Assembly: GCA_945949655.1 (NCBI GenBank)
Contig: CAMFFG010000045.1
Span: 1 to 7,863, forward strand
DNA length: 7,863 nucleotides
Source of the DNA: an uncultured Peptococcaceae bacterium
GTDB taxonomy: Bacteria > Bacillota > Peptococcia > Peptococcales > Peptococcaceae
Reading direction: 5' to 3'
Positions within the stretch are counted from its first letter, which is position 1. Every line of letters begins with the position of its first letter. Under the pieces are notes generated by a model. The model saw nothing but the letters and a program-made list of their open reading frames with translations. It was not told where the DNA came from and ran no database searches. Of this stretch, positions 1 to 5,585 are shown piece by piece. The position numbers and the translations under genes are program-made.

Positions 1-1381
1 GCACGCTCTCCGCGTCGCTGGGGCGGTTTCTGGCCGCCTCCACCAGATAATCGCTCTCACCGTACTGCTGATGACCGTCGTCATCCCAGGCCAGCAGCGA
101 GATGGGTCTGTCCTTTCTGAGCTCTATCTTAACATGCACTACCTTTTTCTGCGGCTGCGACGGGCGGCTGTAGCTGTCCGCCGCCTGCTTCAACAGCTGC
201 ACATCGGAAGTGCGGTAAAACTGCTTACTGCCATGGGCATTGCCGCTCACGGTAAGCTGCACGATCTGTCCCGGATAGGCGGTATCGATCTGTTTGCCCT
301 TGATGGACATGGCCTGGATCTTTCCGGCGATCTCCTCGCCCCGGTCATTGTACAGCAGATAGCCATCGCCCACCGCCAGTACCGTTTTCACCTGGATCCA
401 GACTTTTTTCTGCTCGGTCTTTAACACATCCGCCACCAGCACGCCCCGGTTGTCGGGCCGGCTGTGGCTCATCAGATCAGCACCCTGGTTAGCGAAGTAA
501 TAACCGGTGGTAAAATCCCGGTTGAAGATCTGCAAAAGCTCCCGGTCGGCTGTTTTCAGATCAGGCGTGCTGTGGCTGTAGCAGGCGTCTATGGCCTGCC
601 GGTAATGGCGCACCACTGTGGCCACATACTCGGGACGCTTCATGCGGCCCTCTATTTTCAGGGAAGTCACACCGGAGGCCACCAGCTCCGGCAGATGATG
701 CAGCATGTTCAGATCCCGGGTGCTGAGCAGATACCGGCCCTGTTCATCGGCATATTCCCGCCCGCTCTGGTCAAACAGATGATAGGGCATGCGGCAGGGC
801 TGGGCACAGAGGCCCCGGTTGCCGCTGCGTCCGCCGATCATGCTGCTGAGCAGGCACTGGCCCGAATAGGCCACACATAAGGCGCCATGCACAAACACTT
901 CCAGCTCCACATCGGTACTGGCTTTGATGTTCCGGATGCTTTCCAGCGAGGTTTCCCTGGCCAGCACCACCCGCGCAAAGCCCTGCTGCTCCAGAAACTG
1001 CACGCCCGGTGTATTGTGCACCGCCATCTGGGTGCTGGCATGCAGCGGCAGCTGGGGCAGCGTTTCCTGCAGCAGATGGGCTGCACCCAGATCCTGCACG
1101 ATCACCGCATCCACACCCAGCTCCGCCAGCTGATAGGCGTAAGGGATAAAGTCACCGATCTCCTCGTTGCGGATCAGCGTGTTGACCGCCACATGCACCT
1201 GACAGCCCCGATCATGGGCGTAGGCGATGCCTTCGGCCATCTGCTTCCTGGTAAAATTTTCTGCTTTCTGGCGGGCACTGAACTGATCCCCGCCGATATA
1301 TACCGCGTCGGCGCCGTTTTCCACAGCTGCTTTCAGCGCAGCCAGACTGCCCGCCGGCGCCAGCAATTCCACTTTATTCAT
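1..1381 (-). CDS. U32 family peptidase-like protein, RlhA/YdcP type (3' end outside window)
   Basis: Translating the minus strand from the ATG at 1381 gives 460 codons with no stop before the window edge, so the C-terminus is missing. The start MNKVELLAPAGS and the GADAVYIGG segment (about residues 23-31) are typical U32 N-termini. The U32 signature is at residues 161-179 (E-x-F-x2-G-A-L-C-x4-G-x-C-x-L-S), followed by SGNRGLCAQPCR near 186-197. Cysteines 169, 176, 192 and 196 resemble the Fe-S ligands known in U32 relatives such as UbiU, UbiV and TrhP. The region after about residue 310 looks like the extra C-terminal domain (DUF3656-like) of long U32 proteins. E. coli RlhA of this type makes 5-hydroxycytidine in 23S rRNA; others are annotated as collagenase-like peptidases. 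The rRNA role here is inferred. AAGGA at 1391-1395 supports the start. It is probably cotranscribed with the ABC-F gene upstream. Confidence 0.9.
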   Translation of the reverse strand, partial: MNKVELLAPAGSLAALKAAVENGADAVYIGGDQFSARQKAENFTRKQMAEGIAYAHDRGCQVHVAVNTLIRNEEIGDFIPYAYQLAELGVDAVIVQDLGAAHLLQETLPQLPLHASTQMAVHNTPGVQFLEQQGFARVVLARETSLESIRNIKASTDVELEVFVHGALCVAYSGQCLLSSMIGGRSGNRGLCAQPCRMPYHLFDQSGREYADEQGRYLLSTRDLNMLHHLPELVASGVTSLKIEGRMKRPEYVATVVRHYRQAIDACYSHSTPDLKTADRELLQIFNRDFTTGYYFANQGADLMSHSRPDNRGVLVADVLKTEQKKVWIQVKTVLAVGDGYLLYNDRGEEIAGKIQAMSIKGKQIDTAYPGQIVQLTVSGNAHGSKQFYRTSDVQLLKQAADSYSRPSQPQKKVVHVKIELRKDRPISLLAWDDDGHQQYGESDYLVEAARNRPSDAESV

Positions 1382-1383
1382 AT

Positions 1384-1399
1384 CAGAAATTCCTTTCTG
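1384..1399 (-). promoter_or_regulatory. Small hairpin holding the U32 gene ribosome binding site
   Basis: On the minus strand CAGAAA-GGAA-TTTCTG forms a perfect 6-bp stem with a GGAA loop, which fits the GNRA tetraloop class. The Shine-Dalgarno core AAGGA lies in the loop and the adjoining stem base, 9 bases before the ATG at 1381. The fold is seen in the sequence; any effect on translation is inference. Confidence 0.4.
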
Positions 1400-1450
1400 T
1401 GACATACCAACCTGTTTCACGCATGTTCCAGGGATCCGGCTGCGGCGCCG

Positions 1451-3349
1451 CTATTCCAGCAGCAGCTGCAGCTGTTCCCATTTTTCGTACCACTGGGGGA
1501 TCATTTCCTCCAGCTGTTTATACTCGGCCACCAGCTGCCGGCTTTTCTCCTCATCCTGATAGGTAGCACCGTCGGCCAGAAGGGCTGACAGTTCTTCGGA
1601 GCGGCTTTCCCCCTGCTGGATCTGTTCCTCCAGCTGCTCGATCTCCTTACGCACTTTGGATTTGTTGACCTTTGGCTTTTCTGCAACCGGTTTTCCTGCT
1701 TTGCCGCCCGTTTTGCGCCGGGCCTCCAGCTCCTCCTCTTTTTCCCGGGCGATGCGTTCCAGCTCGGCCCTTTTCTGCCGGTAATAGCTGTAGTTGCCCA
1801 GATAGGTCATAAACTGCTGATCCTCCAGCACGATGGTCCGGGTGCAGATGGCATCCAGCAGATAACGGTCATGGGACACCATAAACACGGTGCCGGGAAA
1901 CTGGTCCAGAAACTGCTCCACGATCTCTTTGGAGCTGATATCCAGATGGTTGGTGGGTTCGTCCATGATCAGCAGATTGGGCTGATCCAGAATAATTTTT
2001 AACAGCGCCACCCTGGCTTTCTCGCCGCCGCTCAGATCGCCGATGCGCTTTTCCACATCCTCACCGAAAAACAGCACCTTAGCCAGCAGATCGCGGGCCT
2101 CGTTCACATCGTAGGAATAAACGATCTCATCAATGATCTTCCGCTGCGGGTTCAATTGCCGGTGCTCCTGGTCATAGTAGGCAATCCTGACCCGGGAACC
2201 CAGCCGCACCGTACCACCGGTGGGCTCCAGCTGCCCCATGATGATCTTTAAAATGGTGGATTTGCCCACCCCGTTGCCGCCGATGAGCCCTACCTTTTCG
2301 CCTTTGTAGATGGTCTCGGTAAAATCATGAAACAGCACTTTGTCGGGATAAGCCATGGAGAGATCCCGGATCTCCAGCACCACCTCGCCGGTGCCGGACA
2401 CATCCTGCATGTGCAGCAGCATGGATTTGTTTCCCTGCACAGCCTCCAGCCGTTCCACCCGGGAGAGCTGTTTCTCCCGGCCCCGGGCCTGTCTGGATTT
2501 GATGCCCGCTTTATATTTGCGGATATATTCCTCGGTACGGGCGATCTCCGCCTGCTGCTTTTCGTAGGCCCGCATCTGTGCCATCTCCTGCTCCGCCTTC
2601 AGCACCATGTAGCGGCTGTAATTGCCATTGTAGCTTTTCAGCCGGTGATGATTCAGCTCCAGCGTGCGGTTTGTCACCTGATCCAGAAAATAACGGTCAT
2701 GGGAGATCACCAGCACGGCGCCGCGATAATTGCGCAGATAGGTTTCCAGCCAGTCCAGCGATTCCAGATCCAGGTGGTTGGTGGGCTCGTCCAGAAGCAG
2801 CAGATCCGGCTCCCGCACCAGAAGCCGCGCCAGCGAGGCCCTTGTCTTTTCGCCGCCGCTGAAGCAGGCGATCTCCCGGCCAAAATCGGCTTCGGAAAAG
2901 CCCAGCCCTTTGATGATGCCTTTGGCCCGGCTCTCGCAGCTGAAACCGCCCAGATCCTCATACTGGTGGGTCAGCGTGCTGTACTGCTCCAGCAGCCCTT
3001 CCAGCGCTTCGCCTTCCACCAGACCCATCTGCTGTTCCAGATGCCGCAGCTGATCCCGCATGGCAAAGATGTCGTTAAACATTTCCATCACCGCATCCAG
3101 CAGGGTAAAACCGGGCGCAAACTCGGGCATCTGCTCCATATAACCCATACTGTGACGGGCACTGATCTGCAGCTGCCCCTCATCAAAGGTCTCTTCACCG
3201 GTAATACAGCGAAACAGCGTCGATTTGCCTGTGCCATTGGGCCCTACCAGCCCTACCTTTTCGCCTTCCTGAATGTAGAAATCCAGCTGTTCAAAGATCA
3301 GGTCGGTGATATATGATTTTTTTAAGTTTTTTGCCTGTAAGATAATCAA
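1451..3349 (-). CDS. ABC-F family ATPase, YdiF-like, ribosome-associated
   Basis: A protein of 632 residues from the TTG at 3349, with two ABC ATPase domains and no membrane segment, hence soluble. Domain 1: Walker A GPNGTGKS (36-43), signature SGGEK (164-168), Walker B ending LLLLDE (183-188). Linker with tRNA-interaction-type helices about 235-318, rich in K, R, Q and E. Domain 2: Walker A GGNGVGKS (357-364), signature LSGGEK (439-444), Walker B ending LLIMDE (459-464). A charged C-terminal coiled coil spans about 525-632, as in YdiF and Uup. ABC-F proteins bind the ribosomal E site and act on stalled or initiating ribosomes. The linker is not visibly extended as in antibiotic-resistance ABC-Fs, so a housekeeping role is more likely. 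Start choice: an ATG at 3409 is in frame but adds 20 residues unlike the family and has a weak ribosome binding site. The TTG gives MIILQAKNLKKSY, the usual N-terminus, with GGAG 5 bases upstream. Confidence 0.95.
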   Translation of the reverse strand: MIILQAKNLKKSYITDLIFEQLDFYIQEGEKVGLVGPNGTGKSTLFRCITGEETFDEGQLQISARHSMGYMEQMPEFAPGFTLLDAVMEMFNDIFAMRDQLRHLEQQMGLVEGEALEGLLEQYSTLTHQYEDLGGFSCESRAKGIIKGLGFSEADFGREIACFSGGEKTRASLARLLVREPDLLLLDEPTNHLDLESLDWLETYLRNYRGAVLVISHDRYFLDQVTNRTLELNHHRLKSYNGNYSRYMVLKAEQEMAQMRAYEKQQAEIARTEEYIRKYKAGIKSRQARGREKQLSRVERLEAVQGNKSMLLHMQDVSGTGEVVLEIRDLSMAYPDKVLFHDFTETIYKGEKVGLIGGNGVGKSTILKIIMGQLEPTGGTVRLGSRVRIAYYDQEHRQLNPQRKIIDEIVYSYDVNEARDLLAKVLFFGEDVEKRIGDLSGGEKARVALLKIILDQPNLLIMDEPTNHLDISSKEIVEQFLDQFPGTVFMVSHDRYLLDAICTRTIVLEDQQFMTYLGNYSYYRQKRAELERIAREKEEELEARRKTGGKAGKPVAEKPKVNKSKVRKEIEQLEEQIQQGESRSEELSALLADGATYQDEEKSRQLVAEYKQLEEMIPQWYEKWEQLQLLLE

Positions 3350-3354
3350 AACTG

Positions 3355-3358
3355 CTCC
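3355..3358 (-). promoter_or_regulatory. Ribosome binding site deciding the ABC-F TTG start
   Basis: GGAG on the minus strand, 5 bases before the TTG at 3349. A second candidate, GGGGAG at 3360-3365, lies 10 bases before it. The competing ATG at 3409 has only a weak AGAGA stretch upstream. Confidence 0.55.
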
Positions 3359-3379
3359 ACTCCCCGGCGTTTTTCCGTC

Positions 3380-3406
3380 AGAACAGCACGCATCCGCTGC
3401 TGTTCT
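3380..3406 (-). promoter_or_regulatory. Stem-loop in the ABC-F leader
   Basis: AGAACAGCA and TGCTGTTCT form a perfect 9-bp stem around a 9-base loop. It lies between the predicted transcription start (about 3420) and the TTG start at 3349. No U-run follows, so it is not an intrinsic terminator. It could shape leader RNA or mRNA stability. If the ATG at 3409 is the true start, it is inside the coding region instead. Confidence 0.4.
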
Positions 3407-3426
3407 CATAAAATCTCTATCGTATT

Positions 3427-3455
3427 AGTTTATCAGATATCCAGACTGATTTCAA
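3427..3455 (-). promoter_or_regulatory. Sigma-A-type promoter for the ABC-F / U32 unit
   Basis: On the minus strand, -35 TTGAAA (3450-3455), a 17-base spacer, and -10 TAAACT (3427-3432) preceded by TGA, giving an extended -10 form (TGn). Transcription would start near 3420, about 70 bases before the TTG at 3349 but only about 11 before the ATG at 3409. It lies just downstream of the terminator of the previous unit, as expected for a new transcript. Confidence 0.65.
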
Positions 3456-3501
3456 CATAAATTCCCAGTCCGTGCCGGGAAAAGAGAAAAAGGTATATCG
3501 C

Positions 3502-3530
3502 GAGGTGTATCGTGTTTCCCGATAGACCTC
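3502..3530 (-). terminator. Second, imperfect copy of the hairpin repeat
   Basis: An 11-bp stem with one G-G mismatch around the 7-base loop TGTTTCC (plus strand). It differs from the copy at 3545-3573 by one base over 29, loop included. The minus strand has no immediate U-run; a T-rich stretch begins only about 11 bases later (in 3480-3491). It may act as a back-up terminator or simply be a repeat. Confidence 0.45.
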
Positions 3531-3573
3531 CTGCCATGTAAAAAGAGGTGTATCGTGTTTCCCGATACACCTC
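3502..3573. repeat. Direct repeat pair of a 29-base palindromic unit
   Basis: Units at 3502-3530 and 3545-3573 match at 28 of 29 positions, spaced 43 bases start to start. Each is an inverted repeat with an identical loop. A third partial arm, AGGTATATCG, sits at 3491-3500. Identity of the loops as well as the stems points to duplication or to a dispersed palindromic repeat, not to convergence on a terminator fold. Confidence 0.8.
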
Positions 3574-3577
3574 TTTT
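3541..3577 (-). terminator. Rho-independent terminator of the miaB-ric operon
   Basis: A perfect 15-bp stem (3541-3555 with 3563-3577) around a 7-base loop, beginning 39 bases past the stop codon at 3617. On the minus strand the stem ends in T residues, giving five consecutive T at 3544-3540. The A/T-flanked palindrome is symmetrical, so it could also stop plus-strand transcription. Confidence 0.85.
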
Positions 3578-3616
3578 ATCGTGATTTTCGCTACTTATTG
3601 ACAGCGATCTGCGCCA

Positions 3617-4024
3617 TTAGCAGCTGCCGCAGCCACCGCTGCAGCTGCAGCTGCCGTCAGCACCGTGGGAACCACAGCTGCTGCAGCCGCCCTGGTTACC
3701 GCCGTTGATGGCAGCGCCGATGATCATGTTGACAGAACGCAGAATCTGTTCAAATGCCTGGTTGGCACCCAAAAATGCGCTGATGTTGGCATTTTCGTTC
3801 ATTTTTGCTTCCAGTTCTTCTACATGTTTCTTTTCTTCTTCGGACAGATCTTCAAAGCTCAGGCCTTTGTTCATGGCTTCCATCTGAATGCCCTGATACT
3901 CTTCTACAATGGCTCTTGCTTCGTTGTCCATCATCATTTTCATTTCAGCTTCTTTCAGAGAAGCCAATTCTGCAGAACCAGCGATTGCATCGGCTAATTC
4001 TTTTGCTTTTGTGAAAATATCCAC
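3617..4024 (-). CDS. YlbF/YmcA (Ric) family protein with cysteine-rich tail
   Basis: A 135-residue soluble, mostly helical protein. Residues 1-108 have the YlbF/YmcA look: an N-terminal helix (FTKAKELADAIAGS), charged helices with a KGLSFEDLSEEEKKHVEELEAK segment (53-74), then FEQILRSVNMIIG. In Bacillus subtilis RicA (YmcA), RicF (YlbF) and RicT (YaaT) form an Fe-S complex that promotes RNase Y-dependent RNA processing, and ymcA lies directly after miaB. The same order here favours a YmcA-like role. The tail from 109 on is Gly/Ser/Cys-rich with cysteines 114, 117, 126, 128, 132 and 135 plus His120, a plausible metal or Fe-S site. Which Ric paralogue it is cannot be told. The GTG start at 4024 has GGAGGTG 5 bases upstream. 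It lies 36 bases after miaB and ahead of a strong terminator. Confidence 0.85.
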   Translation of the reverse strand: MDIFTKAKELADAIAGSAELASLKEAEMKMMMDNEARAIVEEYQGIQMEAMNKGLSFEDLSEEEKKHVEELEAKMNENANISAFLGANQAFEQILRSVNMIIGAAINGGNQGGCSSCGSHGADGSCSCSGGCGSC

Positions 4025-4029
4025 AGTAG

Positions 4030-4036
4030 CACCTCC
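4030..4036 (-). promoter_or_regulatory. Strong ribosome binding site for the Ric-family gene
   Basis: GGAGGTG on the minus strand, 5 bases before the GTG at 4024. It fixes a non-ATG start and matches the arrangement in front of miaB. Confidence 0.8.
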
Positions 4037-4060
4037 GTTATGATTTTAAAAATTCTTATT

Positions 4061-5455
4061 TTATTCTGCCAAAGCTCCCTTTAAGACCCATGTTTGCGCC
4101 TCGGTAACGGTAACATTAACAATCTGCCCAATCAGGGAAGGGTCTCCCGCAAAAATAACAGTTTTATTGGTGGTCGTGCGCCCGGTCAGCATATCGGCAT
4201 TGGTTTTGCTGGGACCTTCCACCAGAACTTCCACCACGGTATCCTGCAGTCTGTCGTTGATGCCGCGGCCGATCTGGCTCAGCACATCGTTCAGACGCTG
4301 CAGCCGTTCTTTTTTCTCATCCAGCGTTACCGGATCCTCCATGCGAGCCGCCGGCGTACCGGTGCGTCTGGAATAGATAAAGGTAAAAGCGCTGTCAAAT
4401 TTCACCTGTTTCACCAGGTCGATGGTTTCCAGAAAATCTTCTTCGGTTTCGCCGGGGAACCCCACGATAATATCTGTGGTGATGGCAGCATCGGGCATAT
4501 ACCGGCGGATCAGTTCCACCCGTTTCAGATAATCCTCTTTCGTATAGCGGCGGTTCATCAGCCCCAGTACCCGGGTACTGCCCGACTGCACCGGCAGATG
4601 AAAATGATCCACCACCTTGCTGCTCTCGGCGATGGTCTTCACCAGCTCTTCGGTCAGATCTTTGGGGTGGGATGTCATATAGCGGATCCGGCGCAGGCCT
4701 TCGATCTCATTCAACTCCCGCAGCAGTCCGGCAAAGGTGGTGCCGTCGGCAAGATCCAGCCCGTAGCTGTTGACATTCTGGCCCAGCAGGGTAATCTCCA
4801 CCACGCCATCGGCCACCAGATCTTTTACCTCCTGCACGATATCAGCCTGCCGGCGGCTCCGCTCCCGGCCCCGCACATAAGGCACAATGCAGTAGGTGCA
4901 GAAATTGTTACACCCGTAGACAATGTTCACCAGCGCCCGGAATCTGTCGTCCCGATAGGACGGCAGCCCCTCCTGCACCGCTTCTTCTTTGTCCACAATG
5001 GCGATCTGCTTTCCCTTGCCCTGGTACAGGTTGTAAATATACTCCGGAAAATGATGCAGATTGTGTGTGCCGAAAATCAGATCCACATGGGGCGCAGATA
5101 CCCGCACCATATCTGCCATGCCCTTCTGCTGCATCATGCAGCCGCAGACACCGATGATCAGATCGGGCTTCTGCTGTTTCAGTTTTTTCAGCTCGCCCAG
5201 CTGACTCAGCACCTTACTCTCTGCCTTCTCCCGGATACAGCAGGTGTTGAACAGGATCAGGTCTGCTTCCGCCTCCACATCGGTCTTTTCATACCCCATC
5301 TGTTCCAGAAAGCCAAACAGAATTTCCGAATCCCGCTCGTTCATCTGACAGCCAAAGGTATGGGTCAGGCATTTGCGGATCCGCCCGGTCTGCTGCCGTT
5401 CCTGCATATTCTGACTGTAAATCTGGTTTAAATAATACGCATTCTGCTCCTGCAC
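4061..5455 (-). CDS. miaB: tRNA-2-methylthio-N6-dimethylallyladenosine synthase MiaB
   Basis: A radical SAM methylthiotransferase that converts i6A37 to ms2i6A37 in tRNAs reading UNN codons, using two [4Fe-4S] clusters. It has 464 residues from the GTG at 5455. The N-terminal MTTase domain (about 30-150) has the auxiliary-cluster cysteines C36 (TFGCQMNERDSE), C72 (NTCCIREKAES) and C106 (CGCMMQQKG). The radical SAM motif CNNFCTYC gives C182, C186 and C189, followed by VPYVRGRERSR. Other family motifs are LLGQNVNSYG (223-232), HLPVQSGS (286-293), VGFPGET (331-337) and YSRRTGTPAA (361-370). A TRAM RNA-binding domain fills about 400-462. An in-frame TTG at 5479 would add eight residues but lies only about 14 bases from the predicted transcription start; AGAGGTG precedes the GTG by 5 bases, so GTG is preferred. 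First gene of a two-gene operon with the Ric-family gene. Confidence 0.97.
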   Translation of the reverse strand: MQEQNAYYLNQIYSQNMQERQQTGRIRKCLTHTFGCQMNERDSEILFGFLEQMGYEKTDVEAEADLILFNTCCIREKAESKVLSQLGELKKLKQQKPDLIIGVCGCMMQQKGMADMVRVSAPHVDLIFGTHNLHHFPEYIYNLYQGKGKQIAIVDKEEAVQEGLPSYRDDRFRALVNIVYGCNNFCTYCIVPYVRGRERSRRQADIVQEVKDLVADGVVEITLLGQNVNSYGLDLADGTTFAGLLRELNEIEGLRRIRYMTSHPKDLTEELVKTIAESSKVVDHFHLPVQSGSTRVLGLMNRRYTKEDYLKRVELIRRYMPDAAITTDIIVGFPGETEEDFLETIDLVKQVKFDSAFTFIYSRRTGTPAARMEDPVTLDEKKERLQRLNDVLSQIGRGINDRLQDTVVEVLVEGPSKTNADMLTGRTTTNKTVIFAGDPSLIGQIVNVTVTEAQTWVLKGALAE

Positions 5456-5460
5456 AGTAA

Positions 5461-5467
5461 CACCTCT
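5461..5467 (-). promoter_or_regulatory. Ribosome binding site deciding the miaB GTG start
   Basis: AGAGGTG on the minus strand, 5 bases before the GTG at 5455. The alternative TTG at 5479 has no comparable site. Confidence 0.7.
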
Positions 5468-5499
5468 TTTTTTCTGCAAATCAAACCGTAATATATAGC

Positions 5500-5528
5500 A
5501 TTATAACAGAAACCACCGGCCAGCTCAA
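5500..5528 (-). promoter_or_regulatory. Sigma-A-type promoter for miaB-ric
   Basis: On the minus strand, -35 TTGAGC (5523-5528), a 17-base spacer, and a consensus -10 TATAAT (5500-5505) preceded by TGT, giving an extended -10. The predicted transcription start is near 5493, about 38 bases before the GTG of miaB. It shows that miaB starts its own transcript and is not only read through from hemL. Confidence 0.8.
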
Positions 5529-5561
5529 CCGATAATTACCGGAAAACCTGTGGTTTCTGTT
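5505..5561. repeat. 12-bp inverted repeat flanking and overlapping the miaB promoter
   Basis: Plus-strand AACAGAAACCAC at 5505-5516 is perfectly complementary to GTGGTTTCTGTT at 5550-5561, with 33 bases between. The promoter-proximal arm overlaps the spacer and the first base of the -10 box; the other arm lies upstream of the -35. It begins 24 bases past the hemL stop, so it may also fold at the hemL mRNA end. A clean U-run is missing on the minus strand, making it a weak terminator candidate. An operator or a 3'-end hairpin are both possible. Confidence 0.6.
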
Positions 5562-5585
5562 TTATCATGGCATGTATTCGCCTGT

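Noticed and set aside
71..1402. Three plus-strand open frames (71-424, 464-880, 887-1402)
   Set aside because: All lie opposite the U32 gene, which reads through the region uninterrupted on the minus strand with clear family motifs.
1382..1450. Possible promoter or terminator between the ABC-F and U32 genes
   Set aside because: Only short GC palindromes (such as CGGCGCCG) are present; no hairpin with a T-run and no paired -35/-10 could be found, so readthrough is the simpler view.
2327..3316. Open frame of 329 codons on the plus strand
   Set aside because: Antisense shadow of the ABC-F gene; no recognisable domain and no ribosome binding site or promoter supporting it.
3462..3481. Possible 5-bp hairpin TTCCC/GGGAA upstream of the ABC-F promoter
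   Set aside because: Short stem with a 10-base loop, and no U-run good enough for a terminator; easily expected by chance.
3491..3577. CRISPR-like array
   Set aside because: Only two full units, each palindromic, with a 14-base gap and no cas genes; this is a hairpin duplication, not a CRISPR array.
4094..5431. Long open frame of 445 codons on the plus strand
   Set aside because: It is antisense to miaB, whose product is unmistakable; the translation (His, Gln and Phe rich) resembles no family and is a codon-usage shadow.
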